Below are positions 1 to 12,400 of a DNA stretch of 64,000 nt, in pieces. A program made the translations under genes and the position numbers. Each line of letters opens with the position of its first letter. Within the stretch, counting starts at the first letter, position 1. The stretch comes from Auricularia sp. M13 (Eukaryota > Basidiomycota > Agaricomycetes > Auriculariales > Auriculariaceae), in assembly GCA_037042915.1 (NCBI GenBank), contig CM073200.1:930001-994000 (forward strand), in the 5' to 3' direction. Below the pieces are notes generated by a model. That model made no database searches and had not been told where the DNA came from. It saw nothing but the letters and a program-made list of their open reading frames with translations.

Positions 1-2489
1 CGACGCTGGGCGCCGTCGTGCTGCCGCTGCTCGCGCCGCCCTTAGACTTCTTGCTCTCGAACCCGTCGAAGATGCGCTCGCGCGCGGCCTGGTACGCCGC
101 CTCGCGCTCGGCGATCGTCATCGCGCCGCGCTTCTTCTTCGCGACGCTCTCGCTGTCGCTGACATCCGCGCTCGCCGTGTCGCCGTCCGCGTTGAGGGTC
201 GAGTTCAGATTCGTGCGCGACGAGTGCGCGGAGCCCGACGCCGCCGTGTCGCGCCGCATGATCTTGAACGTCGGCGTCTGCGTGTTCTCCGACGGGAGCG
301 TCGGTACGAGGTCGCATAGTCTTCTTGCGGGACTGCAAAAGGGCGAGAGAGAGACGGTTAGTATGAAATTTCGACCAAGGTAAACAAGCCGAGAAAAATG
401 GGCGATTCGGGGTGCAAAGCCTATGGATTGGGTGGGTAGATATGAAGTTGCCAGTGTCTCGGGAATGTGTCCAAAGAAGACACAATGCATGTGGACCGTC
501 CAATATTCCACAACATTTCAAACGCCCTCAGTGCGACAAACTTCACCACCGTCGCGGAAATGTGTACTGCCAAGCGCCGCAAGGTCGACAGCAGGCCCGT
601 GCCCGCAGGATAGAGCAAGGTGGATACGATTCCGACGACCGCGCACGACAAAAGCAGAAGCACATCGTGCACCATACTCGGCCGCGCACGGGCTCACGCG
701 CATCGAAGACAAGCTCAACTGCGACTGGGTGCGCATTCGGCGATGCTCCCGTCGCTCGCACGCGAAGGTCGAGCGCCGGCGTCCACCTCGCGCCGCGTAT
801 AAAACGGCGCGCAGCGGACCAGACCAAACCAACGCGTGCGTGTCGCAGCAGGGCAGGATGTACAGTACAGCACTGCACCGTCTCGCTCGGCTCGCATACA
901 ACGCCCGGACGTTGGGTGGACGTATAGTACGCCTTACAAAAAAACGACGCTCGGAACAGATAGCATGTCGCACGCTATCAGCGCGAAAACAACGGCCGTG
1001 TCCGAAATGCGTAACGAATGGTGCAGGCGCAAGACAAACGATAGATAGTATGTGCGTCGCGTGCGAGAGACGGAGGCTTGCGCGGTGCCACAGCAGACGG
1101 AAGCGCGTCATTCCCCATCCAACAATTCTACCCCGCGCAGACATCCGAGCGAGCTCGAAATTGGAAGAAAAGCTCGGATGCCCGATGTTCGTCGCGTCAT
1201 CTGGAAGAGGCAGCCCGCGCGGCGCCGGCGTCTACCTCGAGGCGTGCCAATGACACGCTTCGAAGAGCAACGGTCCAGGACCAGCACCAACGCGGCCATG
1301 TAGCGCATCCGTCGCGCACTCAACATAGAGCAAGGCGAGCGTTGTGACCGAGCAGGCGTAAAATCGCCCAACGTGTCTAGGCCGTGACACCGTGACACGC
1401 AACAGGACCGGGCGTGCGCTCAGAGTACGATGGCCTCTGGACCGTGGGCGGTCTGCAGTGATCAAGACGGGACGCGTCGTGGATCGTACTGGCCGGCATT
1501 TCACGCTCTGCCATCACGTCATCCAGCACGCGAAGGTCGAGCGCCAGCGTGTTGCTCTCGCTGGAGCTCTGCGCGTGGGTGTACAGTGCGCAGAGGACAA
1601 ATGCACGCGCGTCTATAAAAGGCGGCACGGGCACGGGCGCTGGGCTGCGACGCAACCCTGGCAACAGGTGCGCGGATACGCCGATGGAGGCGCCGGCGTC
1701 CAGCACAGGAGCGTCCTCGGACAAGCAGCACTGTTCAGCGCGTCATGCCTATGCGTGTCAAGGCGGGGAGCGTCGCCGTCGGTCGCAGCAGCGCGATATG
1801 AACGTTGACCGCCCGCAGCGCAACCCGTCCCCGTCCCACCGCCTCCGGAGCACGAACCCGGTTGGCAATTGGCAAGAGAGAGAGAAGAGAAGACGCAGAC
1901 GGTACGAGTACCATCCAAGTCCAGTCTGTGCGCAAGCGCGGGAAGATAACGCGGGGCGATCCTCCCTCGCAGCAGTATGACGCGCGGACCAAAGAAAGGC
2001 GAGAAGAAAGGAAAAGAAAAAGAAAAAGAAAAAGAAAAATACGAAACTCACATGCGGGATTCGGCCACAACACACACAGTGAGCGTCTTGGTGTTCGGGT
2101 CGTTCTCGGGCTGGAGTTTGTAGTGGGCGGCGCAGCGGTGGACGAGCAGGCGCTGGTAGGTCGTCTGGGCGGGGCATTCGAGCCGTGTCCGGGTCCTGCT
2201 CGGCATCAGCACCTGGGAAACAAACGGGATAGAGGTAACCGCACAATCTGTCGGCGATGAGGCTCTCGAAGCTCTCGCCGAGCTTGAGCACGAAGATGCG
2301 GTCCTTGTTGCTCTTGAGCGCCTCGACGATCTGCGCGTCCGCCTCCGCCTGCGCGGGCTCGAGCAGACCCGTCGGCACGAACGACGCCGAGAGCGGGTTC
2401 AGGCGCGTCGCGGTCGCGGAGGACGACGAGGAGCCCGAGCCGGAGCCGGACGCGAGCGAGAGGTTGGCGAGCGAGTCGAGCACGGTCAT
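1..2489 (-). CDS. R3H-SUZ domain RNA-binding protein (3' partial)
   Basis: Three exons: 2489-2245, 2195-2052 and 332-1, continuing past the left edge. Introns are 2196-2244 (49 nt, CTGAT branch site) and 333-2051 (1,719 nt); all phases match (2, then 2). The Ser-rich N-terminus is followed by an R3H domain: KDRIFVLKLGESF in exon 1 and YQRLLVHRCAAHYKL in exon 2, with the R-x3-H signature at about R97/H101. Exon 3 continues IPARRLCDL and then FKIMRR...TIAEREAAYQAARERIF, the SUZ motif pattern. R3H and SUZ domains bind single-stranded nucleic acid and often occur together in RNA-regulatory proteins; a role in mRNA regulation is inferred. The start at 2489 opens the frame, but an upstream exon cannot be excluded. 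The very long second intron is the oddity. Confidence 0.85.
333..2051 (-). other. 1.7-kb intron with internal promoter-like repeats
   Basis: Intron 2 of the R3H gene runs from GTGAGT (2051) to TTTTGCAG (333). Neighbouring introns are about 50 nt, so roughly 1.65 kb is extra sequence. It starts with a CTTTTT microsatellite (about 2010-2040). Inside, the 20-mer GCACGCGAAGGTCGAGCGCC occurs at 758-777 and 1527-1546, each followed by a TATAAAA box (798-804 and 1614-1620). A GCGCCGGCGTC(C/T)ACCTCG motif occurs near 773-790 and 1220-1240. No long conserved frame is supported. It may be an old insertion or an embedded transcription unit. Confidence 0.6.
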
Positions 2490-3330
2490 CGCGGTTTCAC
2501 GGAGTCGGAGATTCTACGCAGTGCTGCCTATCGAAGGGCGCCAAAGCCAGGTCGAGGTCGTAGGATAGCGGTAATAACGGACTGAGTGGGATGCAAGTCG
2601 TCAGCTGCGCTCGCGCTCACACTCAGACTGGGCCAAAGCACGCACAGTCCAGTCGAGTCCAGTCGCAGCCAGCAGCGACACACACAGACTGCAGCACCCA
2701 GCACAACCCGGTCAGCGACGACGCCCAGCCAGCGGCGGCCAGCGCGCACGCACCCAAGTCGCAATCCAATCAGCACCGAGCCACCAAGACCAGAGCAAAG
2801 GCGACGAAACAGTCCCAGTCCGTCAGCACCGCGCCCGTGTCCACTAGCACTCGCCGCGCACCTATGGCTGCGATGGCATCCGCGTCTCGAGAGTGCGGTG
2901 TGCGGTGTGCGGGGGATGAAAGAGCTCCGAGTAGGGACAGCTGAAGCAAGCACCGTCAAACAAATTCCGGAACCGTCGCCGGAGGAATGCTGTTTCTGTT
3001 CTGTTCTCTACATCGAATCTGCTCGAATATTGCGATTATCTATACTTCGTTGTTAATATTGTGTTACTCGCAGCGAGGAATGCAAAATGTGTTTCTGAAT
3101 TCTACTACAAATATACAGTACCGCTCTTTCCTGCTCCCTCCTCCTTCGTACTCCTCCAAATCTTCCTCCTCTGCAACCTTCACTACGACGACCCCAAAGC
3201 CCACAGCGACACCACCGCCCGCCGCCCCAGCTCCGCCGGCCCATCGCCTTCAGGATGCACGACAGAGTAGATGTTGTAGCTCAGGCTGCATCGACACCCA
3301 CACACAATCAGCTTTGCAGTCAGACTCTGG
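2490..3330. other. Intergenic: R3H promoter / AVT 3' end
   Basis: 841 bp between the start of the R3H gene and the stop of the transporter, both on the minus strand. It is rich in CAGTC/CAGCC-type simple sequence (2620-2760) and then AT-richer (2990-3120). No coding segment is supported. Confidence 0.5.
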
Positions 3331-6300
3331 TCAGACTCTGCCCCGCACGCACCAGAAGATCATAATCAGCACGCCGTACACGAACAGCGCAGCCGCCGCA
3401 GGCCGCAACCACGGCTTCTCGTCCGGCTCGTCCTTGAAGAGCTACAAGGGGGCGTCAGCCCATCAACTCCCATATGCAAGCAGACTCGGCAAGTTCAGCT
3501 CCTCAAACGCACCTTATAATAAAACAACCCCGGCAAAATAAAACTAATCGTCGTACTGCCGGTACTCCCGACGAAACTCAGCACGAGCTTGAGGTCGTCG
3601 ACCGCCCACGCGACGGCGAACCCGCACAGCACGATGCCCGCCGTCAGCAGCGTGTGCTTCAGCGGCGACATCGTGTCCGGCGCGAACTCGTCCTCCACCT
3701 CCTCGTCCGGCGATGGCGGCACCACTGCGTCGTGGAAGACCTGCAGAGTGAGCGTCAGCGAGCGTCGGGAGGCGGGAGCGAGTCAGTGAGAGAGCGTCGG
3801 GGAGAGTTGGTGGGCGTCGGGGAGTGTCGGGGAGAGTCGACGAGCGTCAGCGCCTTCACACGCGTGAGGGGGAGGGAGACACTGGGGAGCTGTGGAAGAA
3901 TGTGGTACATGTGAAGCCAGCACCGACCTTATCCAAGCAATTCCGGCACGGATGCACCTGCAGCGGGTACGAGAACAGCACGAGCAAGACAATGGCCAGC
4001 TGTCCACCAGCGATAAACAGCGACGTCGAGGGGTACATCGCGATGATGTTCGCGCCGACCTAAACGACATCAGCATGGCGCTTGCGAATCGAATGAAGCA
4101 GCTGCGCGGCCGCGCTGCAGATACACCGCAGGCCTGTCCGCGCTGCAGATACACCGCAGGCCTGTCCGCGCTGCAGATACACCGCAGGCCTGTCCGCGCC
4201 GCAGATACACCGCAGACATGGCGCTTGCGAATCGAACGAAGCAGCTTGCAACGCAAACGCACCTTCGACCCGAAAGTCAAGTACCCCAGAATCGCAATAA
4301 TCTCATACGTAACGACAGCGCTCCCAATGCTCGCGCCGATAACAAGCGTGATGCGTTCCTGGTTATTGCTCCACAGCTCGTTGAAGATCGGGAACAGCTA
4401 TCACCGCACCAAAAAAAAAGCGCATCAGCGACCCCTCTCCCAAGTCGAAGTGAAGACAGAGACAGAGACAGAGATAGAAAAAGCGCGAGGGGGATTGGAG
4501 GAGAAAGAAAGAAAGCAAGAAAGAAAGCCAGAAGCAACAAAACCACTCACATTCTGCGCACAAGTAAACGCAAAAACCTGCACAGGAAACGTGCCGACAA
4601 AACCCTTCGTAAAATGCACAAGCCTAACCTCGCCCCTCGGCACGGTCCCCGCCGGCGGGCGCACATAGCACACAACGACGACCGCCACGAGGTAGACGAC
4701 AGAGAACATCGCGACGTAGCTGGTGTGCCGCAGACTGTCGAGCCTGCGCAGGAAGCAGAGCGGCACGAGGACGCCCATGAAGAGCGTGATCCATAGTCGC
4801 CCGTCGAGAGCCCAGGCGGGCGGCTCGTGAGAGGGAGGGGTCAGGACGTGGTAGAGCGATTGGACGACGTTGGGCATTAGCCCTTTGATGATGATTAGGT
4901 AGCTGTGTGGGCGCGTGAGCTATGAGTGCGAGCGAAATGGGATGGGCGAGTGTGCAGGGACTGCGCAAGCGGATTGGGACGACGGGGAGAAAGTGGGATG
5001 GATGTGCAGGAGAGGAGTGGGCTGAAGTGGGATGGGCGAGGAGTGCGATGGACGAGGGGGGAGTGGGATGAACGAGGGCAAGAGGATAGGAGGGGCGAGG
5101 CGAAGTGGAATGTGCGACCGAAACAAGCCGGACGAGCGCAGCGAGCGAGTGGGACGCGGCAGCTCACCTAATCGACACCCCAAAACACTTAACCGCAATA
5201 GCCGCGTCAAAAAAGACCGCCGCGCGGGGGTACGTGAGCTGCGCGACGGCGAAGAAGCTGGCGTGGCGGTGCGCGGTGCGCGTCGCGCAGCGCGAGAGCA
5301 GGTACAGTCCGAGGAACGCGACGGCGCCGGAGAAGATGCAGGTGATGATGCCCGGGATGAGGCCGGCGCTTGCCATTGCCTGCGGAGAGTAGAGAGAGGA
5401 GAGAGAGGGAATCGTCAGTGCTGCAATTTCGAGAGTAGTGGAACAGAGGAGGGTATCGCAGCGAACGTGCTCTCGCAGCACCGCGAGGTTTTAAAACATG
5501 CACGAGTGCATTGAACTTTTTGCGGAGGAATGAAGTGGGCAATATTTTTTTTTTTTTTGTGGGGGGGAATCGTGTGCTGAACGAGTGCGGCGGGCGCGAG
5601 CTGGCTGAACGACCTTCGACCATCGCAGGACGGAAAGCCCAATGATATGACCGCTCGACGGACGACGCACGCAAGGGTCCAGCATCCCGCGACCGCTGGT
5701 GTGTATGCAGCGCAAGTCACGAGCGCGTTGATAAAACACAGCGCCCATCCAGCGCAGGACGCGCCATCGAGGCGACGCTCTCAATGTCCACAAGTATTCA
5801 GGCCGCAGCGAGTGCTGTCGGCGGTCCCGGATACCGCTCGCGCGGTATGAGTACCATTCCAGCAGATGCAAGTCCGGCGGCGCGCAAACTCCCAACACCG
5901 CAAAATCGCAACATGGCGATTGCGAGTGTCCCGTGCCAAAAGAGCCAGAGTATTAAGCGAGCGCGCGACCGCAGCCGTTCGAGCACTCACACTCGCAACC
6001 TACCGCGCTCCCCGCTCGTGGGTCGCGGGTCGTGGGTCGTCGAGCATGCAAGAGGGGTTGGTTGGGGAGGAGGAGGAGGGGGCGGTAAACGACGGTCGTG
6101 TCCTGTGCGACATTACGACGCGCAGACTCGCAACTCGCGCGCGGTTGGCGAGCATTGACAAACCAGCAGTCGCGAGCCCGGCATCTCAACGACATGCTCT
6201 TTGTCCTCATTGCGCTGCGGCTAGCGCGGGGTGTCACGGCGGACAGCATTGCGAGCGCCAGTGCTCGCGACACCGCACTCTGGTCGTCAAGCCCTCGGAG

Positions 6301-7076
6301 CCGCGCATGGTTTGGCGAGGGGGGGGGGGGGGTGTTGCGAGACTTGTCCTCCGAGCATTGTGCTACGCCCATATCACAGCGGCCGTCGCACGGTCTGCAG
6401 TTGTGGAGCACGGGCACGGAAGAGGGGGGTTGGGGGCGGGATGGAGGGCAGAAATGGCGTCGCGAGAGGCGCCACGACGTGGTGATCAAACACGGACGAG
6501 CGCGCGTTTGGCGAGACGATGGGAATGGCGCCGTGAGCGAGATTCGTTGCGCGACGCCATGACGCGCGCGCTTGCCGGCGGCCGTTACGGAGCACGGGCG
6601 GGGAGGATGGTAGAAATAACGTCCTGTGCAACGCCGCAACGTATCACTGTGCGCGCCCATTGCAGTCGTAGCGAGCACCGCCGCCCCACGCACATAGCAA
6701 AATAAAAGCACTCACAAGCGGGAAACTGAGCATACCTACACCGCACGAACCCTCATCATAAGTTCCCCACGTCGACCCACAGAGCTTCACCAACACACTC
6801 ACCGCTCCCAATAATAGTATTCGCAAGGTTACCCACGCTCGACACAATCGTGCCGGGGCCCTGCGGCCGTCCTCTTGCATCCAAGTCCAAGTCCTGGCCA
6901 TCGCCAGCAGAGGAAGAAGAAGAAGGCTTGGCCAACAACGGCGTGCGCGCGCCCCCCGATGCAGTGGGGGTCGAGCCGGACGGCTGGGTATCGTCTACGT
7001 CCGCCGCGCCGTACATATCCTCGCTGAGTGGCTGGGTGAGCGGAAGGTCGGAGGTGTCGCGGGTGTCGAGGGGCAC
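3331..7076 (-). CDS. Vacuolar amino-acid transporter, AVT type (AAAP/SLC38-like)
   Basis: Eight exons: 7076-6803, 6735-6716, 5379-5168, 4902-4551, 4397-4263, 4059-3928, 3740-3513 and 3441-3331. They code for 487 residues and all phases close. The first 75 residues are a polar, presumably cytosolic tail. Then come TIVSSVGNLANTIIGSG and MLSFPL, the first membrane segment of Aa_trans proteins; exon 2 is only 20 nt and codes this hinge. Further hydrophobic segments include GLIPGIITCIFSGAVAFLG, LWITLFMGVLVPLCFL, VAMFSVVYLVAVVVVCYV, SAVVTYEIIAILGYLTFG and LFVYGVLIMIFWCV. This is the AVT5/AVT6-like layout, exchanging amino acids with H+ at the vacuole; substrate and membrane are inferred from the family. 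Intron 2 (5380-6715) is 1,336 nt and intron 5 holds a minisatellite. No alternative family fits as well. Confidence 0.9.
4075..4249. repeat. 28-bp minisatellite with flanking direct repeats inside AVT intron 5
   Basis: The unit CGCGCTGCAGATACACCGCA plus GGCCTGTC is repeated about 3.8 times at 4111-4217. It is bracketed by near-identical 32-bp copies at 4075-4106 and 4218-4249 (ATGGCGCTTGCGAATCGA core, one or two differences). All of it lies within the 203-nt intron 4060-4262, so length changes would not alter the protein. Confidence 0.9.
5380..6715 (-). other. 1.3-kb intron of the transporter gene
   Basis: Donor GTGAGT at 6715, acceptor CCGCAG at 5380; the protein reads MLSFPL|AMASAGLIPG across it. 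Other introns of this gene are 67-265 nt. It is GC-rich with degenerate internal repeats: a segment near 6055-6115 (ending GTCCTGTGCGACATTACGACG) resembles one near 6595-6640 (GTCCTGTGCAACGCCGCAACG). It also contains a G tract near 6317-6330 and a poly-T run near 5545-5560. No coding exon is supported inside. Confidence 0.6.
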
Positions 7077-7390
7077 GTATTCGACGCGGACAGACTGCCT
7101 GCTGCTGCCGTGCCCGAAGAGACGCGTAATGGGGAGGAGGGGGGCCAGAGCAGACAGGCGCGGAGCGGAAGGGCGCGCCTCGAGGCTGGCTGCTGTGGGT
7201 AAAGCAAGGTAAAGAGGTAAGCGAGCGAGCGGGTGAGTTACGCTTTAAGCGCCCGGGCGTTTTCCGGCGTCCTCACACTGGAGTATACTCTAGTATACTT
7301 GGACAAAGCGACGTCAATTGGGATGCGAGGAGTCAGTCATCAGTTATATTCCATACAATTCATCATCCAGCGCATTTTCAGCTGACGCCT

Positions 7391-8379
7391 TCACTCATCA
7401 AGCTCCTCATAGTACCTATAAACCCCCAAACCATACTTGGCCCTCCGCCCGCTCTTCAAATACGCCGCAACGCGCTCGCGCGTCCCAACAATCTCCCAAA
7501 GCGCCTGCACGCGCGGGCTGCGGGCGAATTGGCGCGCGACGGCCTTGGGGAAGGCGAAGCGCACGCCGTCGACGACGTGCCACAGCACCAGGTCCGCATA
7601 GCTGAACTCGCGCAGGAGGTACGGCCCGCCTGTCTGGCCGATCACGCGGTCGAAGTATCTGTCGGAGTGAGTGGTGAGTGGAGGGAAGGGGAGAGTGGGA
7701 GTGGGAGGAGGAGGAGGACGCACGAGAAGAACTTGGGGATGCGGACGTCCCTGAAATCCGCCGCGCGCCGTTTCGCCTCGGCTTTCTGGTCCTCGTAGTA
7801 CAGCGACGACGCGATCGGGTGACTGCGGGAGGCACCCTCGCTCAGCACGCAGCGACGGCAGACAAAATAAGGGAAGTGGAGAGGACGCACTGCGTATCAT
7901 GCGCCTCGTCCTGCAGATCCAGCAACGTCAACACGAGCTGGTTGACCTTAAACTTCGCGTCCGGGTCGCCGGGCGGCACGAGCCCGGGCAGCTTCTCGCC
8001 CAGGTAGAGCATGATGTTGGCCGACTGACTGAGCAGCAGGCCGCCCACGCGCAGCGCCGGCGGCGCAAACACCGGCGGGCTCCCTGCCGGCAGATGGGAG
8101 CGCAACCGTCAGCTCAACGGCGCAGATGGGATGGGGGATGGCGGACGCACCGGCAGGCGGCACGAAGCCCGGGCCGACGACGTCCAACGCGCCCGATTCG
8201 GCGCGCTTCGCGACGTCGACGTACGCCGTCCCGCTCTCCTCGAACAGCAGCCGGATCGGCTCGCCGCGTCCTGGGATCTAAGTTCCGCACATCATCAGCT
8301 GCAGTGCGGTTGCGCTGCTTGTGGTGCGCATACGCACGCCGGGCCAGTAGATCAGCTCGTACTCTGCCTTCGACGACAT
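7391..8379 (-). CDS. Glutathione S-transferase-like protein
   Basis: Five exons: 8379-8338, 8277-8151, 8083-7891, 7822-7724 and 7658-7391, giving 242 residues with all phases consistent. The N-terminal thioredoxin-like half reads YELIYWPG|IPGRGEPIRLLFEE, with the RGEPIR motif of alpha/mu/pi/sigma-type GSTs, and SQSANIMLYLGEKLPGL, the Ser-containing glutathione-binding loop. The C-terminal helical half contains FDRVIGQTGGPYLLREFSYADLVLWHVVDG, where the conserved Asp after YLL..FSYAD is the usual N-cap residue. It should conjugate glutathione to electrophiles in the cytosol. The first exon codes only 14 residues. The substrate cannot be read from the sequence. Confidence 0.88.
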
Positions 8380-9460
8380 CGTGGTGTAGTGACAAGTCGT
8401 AGGAGCAGATTCAGACCGACGGGCAGCCGCTGACCAAGCCCATGACGCAGACTCACTCCGAGCCCTTCGCGAAGCAGACCGTATCACTCGCCCGAGGCTA
8501 CAAGGCCTCATACGGTGGTATGTAAGTAGTAGTCGACGCGCGCTCTGGTACCGGTAAAGCAGAATAAGTAAGTATGTACAGTAGATTGATTTGGCTGGCG
8601 TTGGCTTATGTCAGCTATTAGCGCTGCTTGGAAGTTGGAACAAAGTGAACGTAAAAAAAATAAAAATTACTGATTGTCTTGGTCTATGTAGTAGTAGTAG
8701 TAGTAGTATATTTCGCAGCATTACCTTCCGGCCAGCCACATTCCCGCCCGACCGCCACGACTCTGGATATACAGTCATACCAATGGGATCCGATGTTTCA
8801 GGGCCACACTATTGATCTCGTATATGTACGCTGTCCGAGAGCAAGATCTTCATGGACACAATGTCATGGGCTATCCAATATCAGGCGCAACGAGGCCGTC
8901 GTGCTATGAGGCAGCTATTCCCGATCGACAGGAGCGACTTCGTTGCCACAGGCGATGAGCAGCAGGTTCCATGCCCCAAAGTGCCTCCAACGTATCAAAG
9001 AGAGTGGACTACACGCCTCTTCAATCGTCCTACAGCCCGAGCATGCAGATGCAGTGCTGTCACCCGGTTTCTCGACGGAGCTGCCCGGCCGTCGCCGCCT
9101 CGCACTGATCATGAGGACTCTGCTTTTGCCGCATTACAAGGTCTTATGCTGCCTCTCCGAGTCGGGGAGGACTTTGAGTTTCTGCAACGGCTTCGTACGA
9201 GATGATGGTGGTTCGGTCCTGCCAGTGGAGAGGTGTTGCATTTTGTTTTGCATTAAAGAAATCAAGTTCGTAGTACTGTAGGGAAAAGATTTTTTAAAAA
9301 AAGAGTGAAATCCATCAGTGTCTCCGTCGAACCTGAGCAGTGCCAGTGGCAATTTCCGACCTCCGCGACCCCCTATCTTCTGTTCAGCAGAGCGCATTGA
9401 ATGACTCGGAGGGCAGAGACTCGGACTCGGACTCGGACTCTGAGCCAGGGTGGGTGAGCT
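8380..9460. other. Intergenic: GST promoter / gene A 3' flank
   Basis: About 1.1 kb upstream of the GST gene and downstream of gene A. It contains a GTA trinucleotide run (about 8690-8708), A-rich tracts (8652-8665, 9285-9305) and a GGACTC hexanucleotide run (9418-9440). Open frames here are short and match nothing I recognise. Confidence 0.5.
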
Positions 9461-12400
9461 TTATTGCTGCTGCTTCACCGCCGGGCGCGGGGCGAACGTG
9501 TAGTGCACTTCGCGCGAGGCGTCGTCTACGTCGTGTCTGCCGCGGCGATCGCCAATCGTAAGTGAGTGAGCGAGTGAGTGAGTGAGTGGGAGGGAGGGAG
9601 AGAGCGAAGGGTGACGAGGAGCAAGGCAGAGATAAAGGGGGCAGGGAGCAAGGGAGAGATAGGGGAGATATGGGAGAGGGGCAAAAGGAACTGAGACAGA
9701 AGACGCACGCTGAGCGGAGATGCGCGAGCATCTCCTTCCCGGAGAACGTCCGACTCGGCGTCGCGCAGCGCAGGCAGGCGTACCGCATGCCTCCTTCTCG
9801 GGCCGCCTGAGCCTCCTCCGCGTTGGATGCGGTGCGACTTGGAGCGGGCGCGGGCGCGGGCGCGGGCTGGGCGTTGAGTTGGAGGTGGAGTTGGGCTTGG
9901 GCTGGAGCTTTTCTATTGATCATGACAGCCACGGCGCCTGCATCCGAGTCGATATTGCCGGCGGCGGAACTCGGACTTTGGCTATGGCTGGGAGGCGGAG
10001 GCGGAGGCGGAGGAGGAGCTTGGTCGACGGTGGACGTCGCTGGCTCCGGGTTCGCTTGACGCGCTTCGACGACCGGCTTGGTATCGGTGGGCTCCCGGGA
10101 CGCACCTCGCCTTGGAGGTTCACTGGCAACCGTGACGCCTGCGGCAGCGCCCTCCAAGCTTAGGCTCCCATCGGCGCAAGGCTCAGGCTTCGTATCACCG
10201 TCACGGTGACGGGCGACGATCGGTCCAACGCCGGCCGGACTCGTCGGAGAAACGGGTCCGGGCGACGGGGGCCGCCTCGTGCGTTTGGGTTGTTCCGGAA
10301 CGTGAAGGGCGGGAGGCCGCGTTGAGACTGACGGGGGAGGGAGAGCTGCGGGGCCAGCGTCGACACTTGAACGCGAAGTACGGTCTGGCATGCAAGTCGA
10401 TTCGGACACGGCTGCGAGAACACACTGGTCAACACGCACGTCACGTGACCTCGGGCTGGACAACGGCACACACAGACCTCCAAGCGCAGGCGAACGCGAA
10501 AGCAAACCGCCCAAGTTCCGAGTCGCACTCCGAGTCGGGCCATCCGCAGCAGGGCCGGTTTCGGGCATCGGCGCGTCGCTGAGGGTGAGGTCGATCGTCT
10601 CGGCTCTCTGCCGGCGCGTGACCAGCTCGAAGGCCGCGACGACCGCGGCCGTCTCATCGTCGCTCGAGCTTGAGCTGGAAATGGATATCGCGCGGCGCTT
10701 CTCCGGCGGGCCGGCGGAATCTGCACCAGGTCGCGTGGCTATTGGTACTGGAAGCGGTCTCGTCGCAGCTGGAATCGGTCGCGTGTCAGTGGGTGCTGCA
10801 GTCGGTCGTGGCGCAGTCGGCGTTGGTATCCCCACCGCTGGAGCTGGCCGTATCGGTGCTGGAGCTGGCCGCATCGGTGCTGGAGCTGGCCGTATCGCAG
10901 CTGGAGCCGGTCGTATCGAGCCTGGAGCCGGTCGTGCCGCTGCTACAATGAATATTACAAAACCTACGAAATACTCATAGCACACTTACAAGAAGACGCG
11001 GCAGCTCGCGTCGGTTCTGCCGGCGCGCGATGCTGCAGTGACAGCGGTACTTCGGTTAGTATGCCAGATCTCATGCTGGAGGACTCATCGCCACGACGTG
11101 ACGCACCGGTTTCTGTGTGTGCAGCTGCTCCTCGGACCGGGCCGTAGCATCACAGTCGCTGCTGCTCGCGCTACTGGAATCGTCCACCATGATGACCTCG
11201 CGGGTGGGTGCAGGCCGACTCGACGAGGCAGTAGGCTTTCCGTGGCCGCGAACGGCGGGTTGACGGGCGTGCGGGTCTGAGTCGGACGAGCTGCTGCTGC
11301 TGTACGAACGTCTGCGCTTGGCAGGTGCCCGTGGTGCCCGACTGGACGACGGGTGCGGGGGACTGCGAGCAACCGCCTTGCGCGGCGGGCGTCGTGCCTC
11401 CGGGACCTCGCGGGGCTGGGGATTCCCGATTGAGGCGTCAGAGCTGCGACTCGGAGGGGCGGGAGAACGGTGCGGCGGGAGTGGCTGCATTGCCTGTGCG
11501 TTGTTGGGTTTGAGCTCGATCAGGTGTCTAGACACACGCGAGTTCAGCAGTTGCGTCGGGCGAAGTTGGATACGAGTCGGCGGGACGCACCTGTTCTTCA
11601 GATGCACGAGCATCACAGTGAGCGCGGAGACGTGCCCGCAGTGCCGGCATTCATAGCGCTTCTCCACGCTGCCGCGGTCCTCTGATTTCGTGTGTACATC
11701 AAGGACAGTTATCGGGTCCTGCGCGGGCGCTGTGAGTGACCTCCGGAATTCTTTTCCCCGGGCGTAATCCTCGACGTTGTGCCTGGATGTCAGACACCGC
11801 GTTGGAAAACGGCAGAAAACAGCTTGAAATAATGAGACTTTACCGTTTCTCAAGATGCCGCTTGACATCCTTCAGCGAGCGCAGAACCTGGCTCGCGGCA
11901 GGACAGAGAACGCATTGCCACAGCTCCGCATCTTCGTCCAGCCTTCGCATTTGACGCTCAGTAGCTACAGATGACGGCCGCCACATTGTCGTCACGTCGC
12001 ACTGCGCGTGTAAGCGATGAGTGTGCTCGACCTTAGGCGGGTCAGCACTTAGCGACAACTCGGTCGTGCAGAGACGGCTGAGACGCACCGCCTGTCTCCA
12101 ACTGAGCACCAGCGGCCACTCGTCCCGGCAGAGGGTGCACTGCAGCCTAATGGGCGACTCGTCAAGCTGCGCAATCGTCGCGCGCGTGATCTCGATGCCG
12201 GAGAATCTGCAGTACTCCCTGGCGACCGTCGCGCCGAGCGCGTCGTAGCGCAGCCCGTCCGCCGTCCACGGGCCCTGCGCCGTCGCGTACGGCAGCGGCC
12301 CAAACTCCATGGCCCTGAGGTGCGCACCGAGCAGCATGTGCGGGTAGGTGAGCGGCGCGGGGTCGGCGCCGCGGACGAAGACGGCGAGCGCCAGGCGGAG

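Noticed and set aside
423-1253. 276-codon plus-strand frame near the left edge, and overlapping frames on the other strand
   Set aside because: It lies inside the long R3H intron, is Arg-rich in a way typical of GC-rich non-coding DNA, and has no family resemblance.
10390-10980. 196-codon plus-strand frame over gene A
   Set aside because: Antisense shadow of the Pro-Ala repeat exon of gene A, which is supported by splice signals and paralogy.
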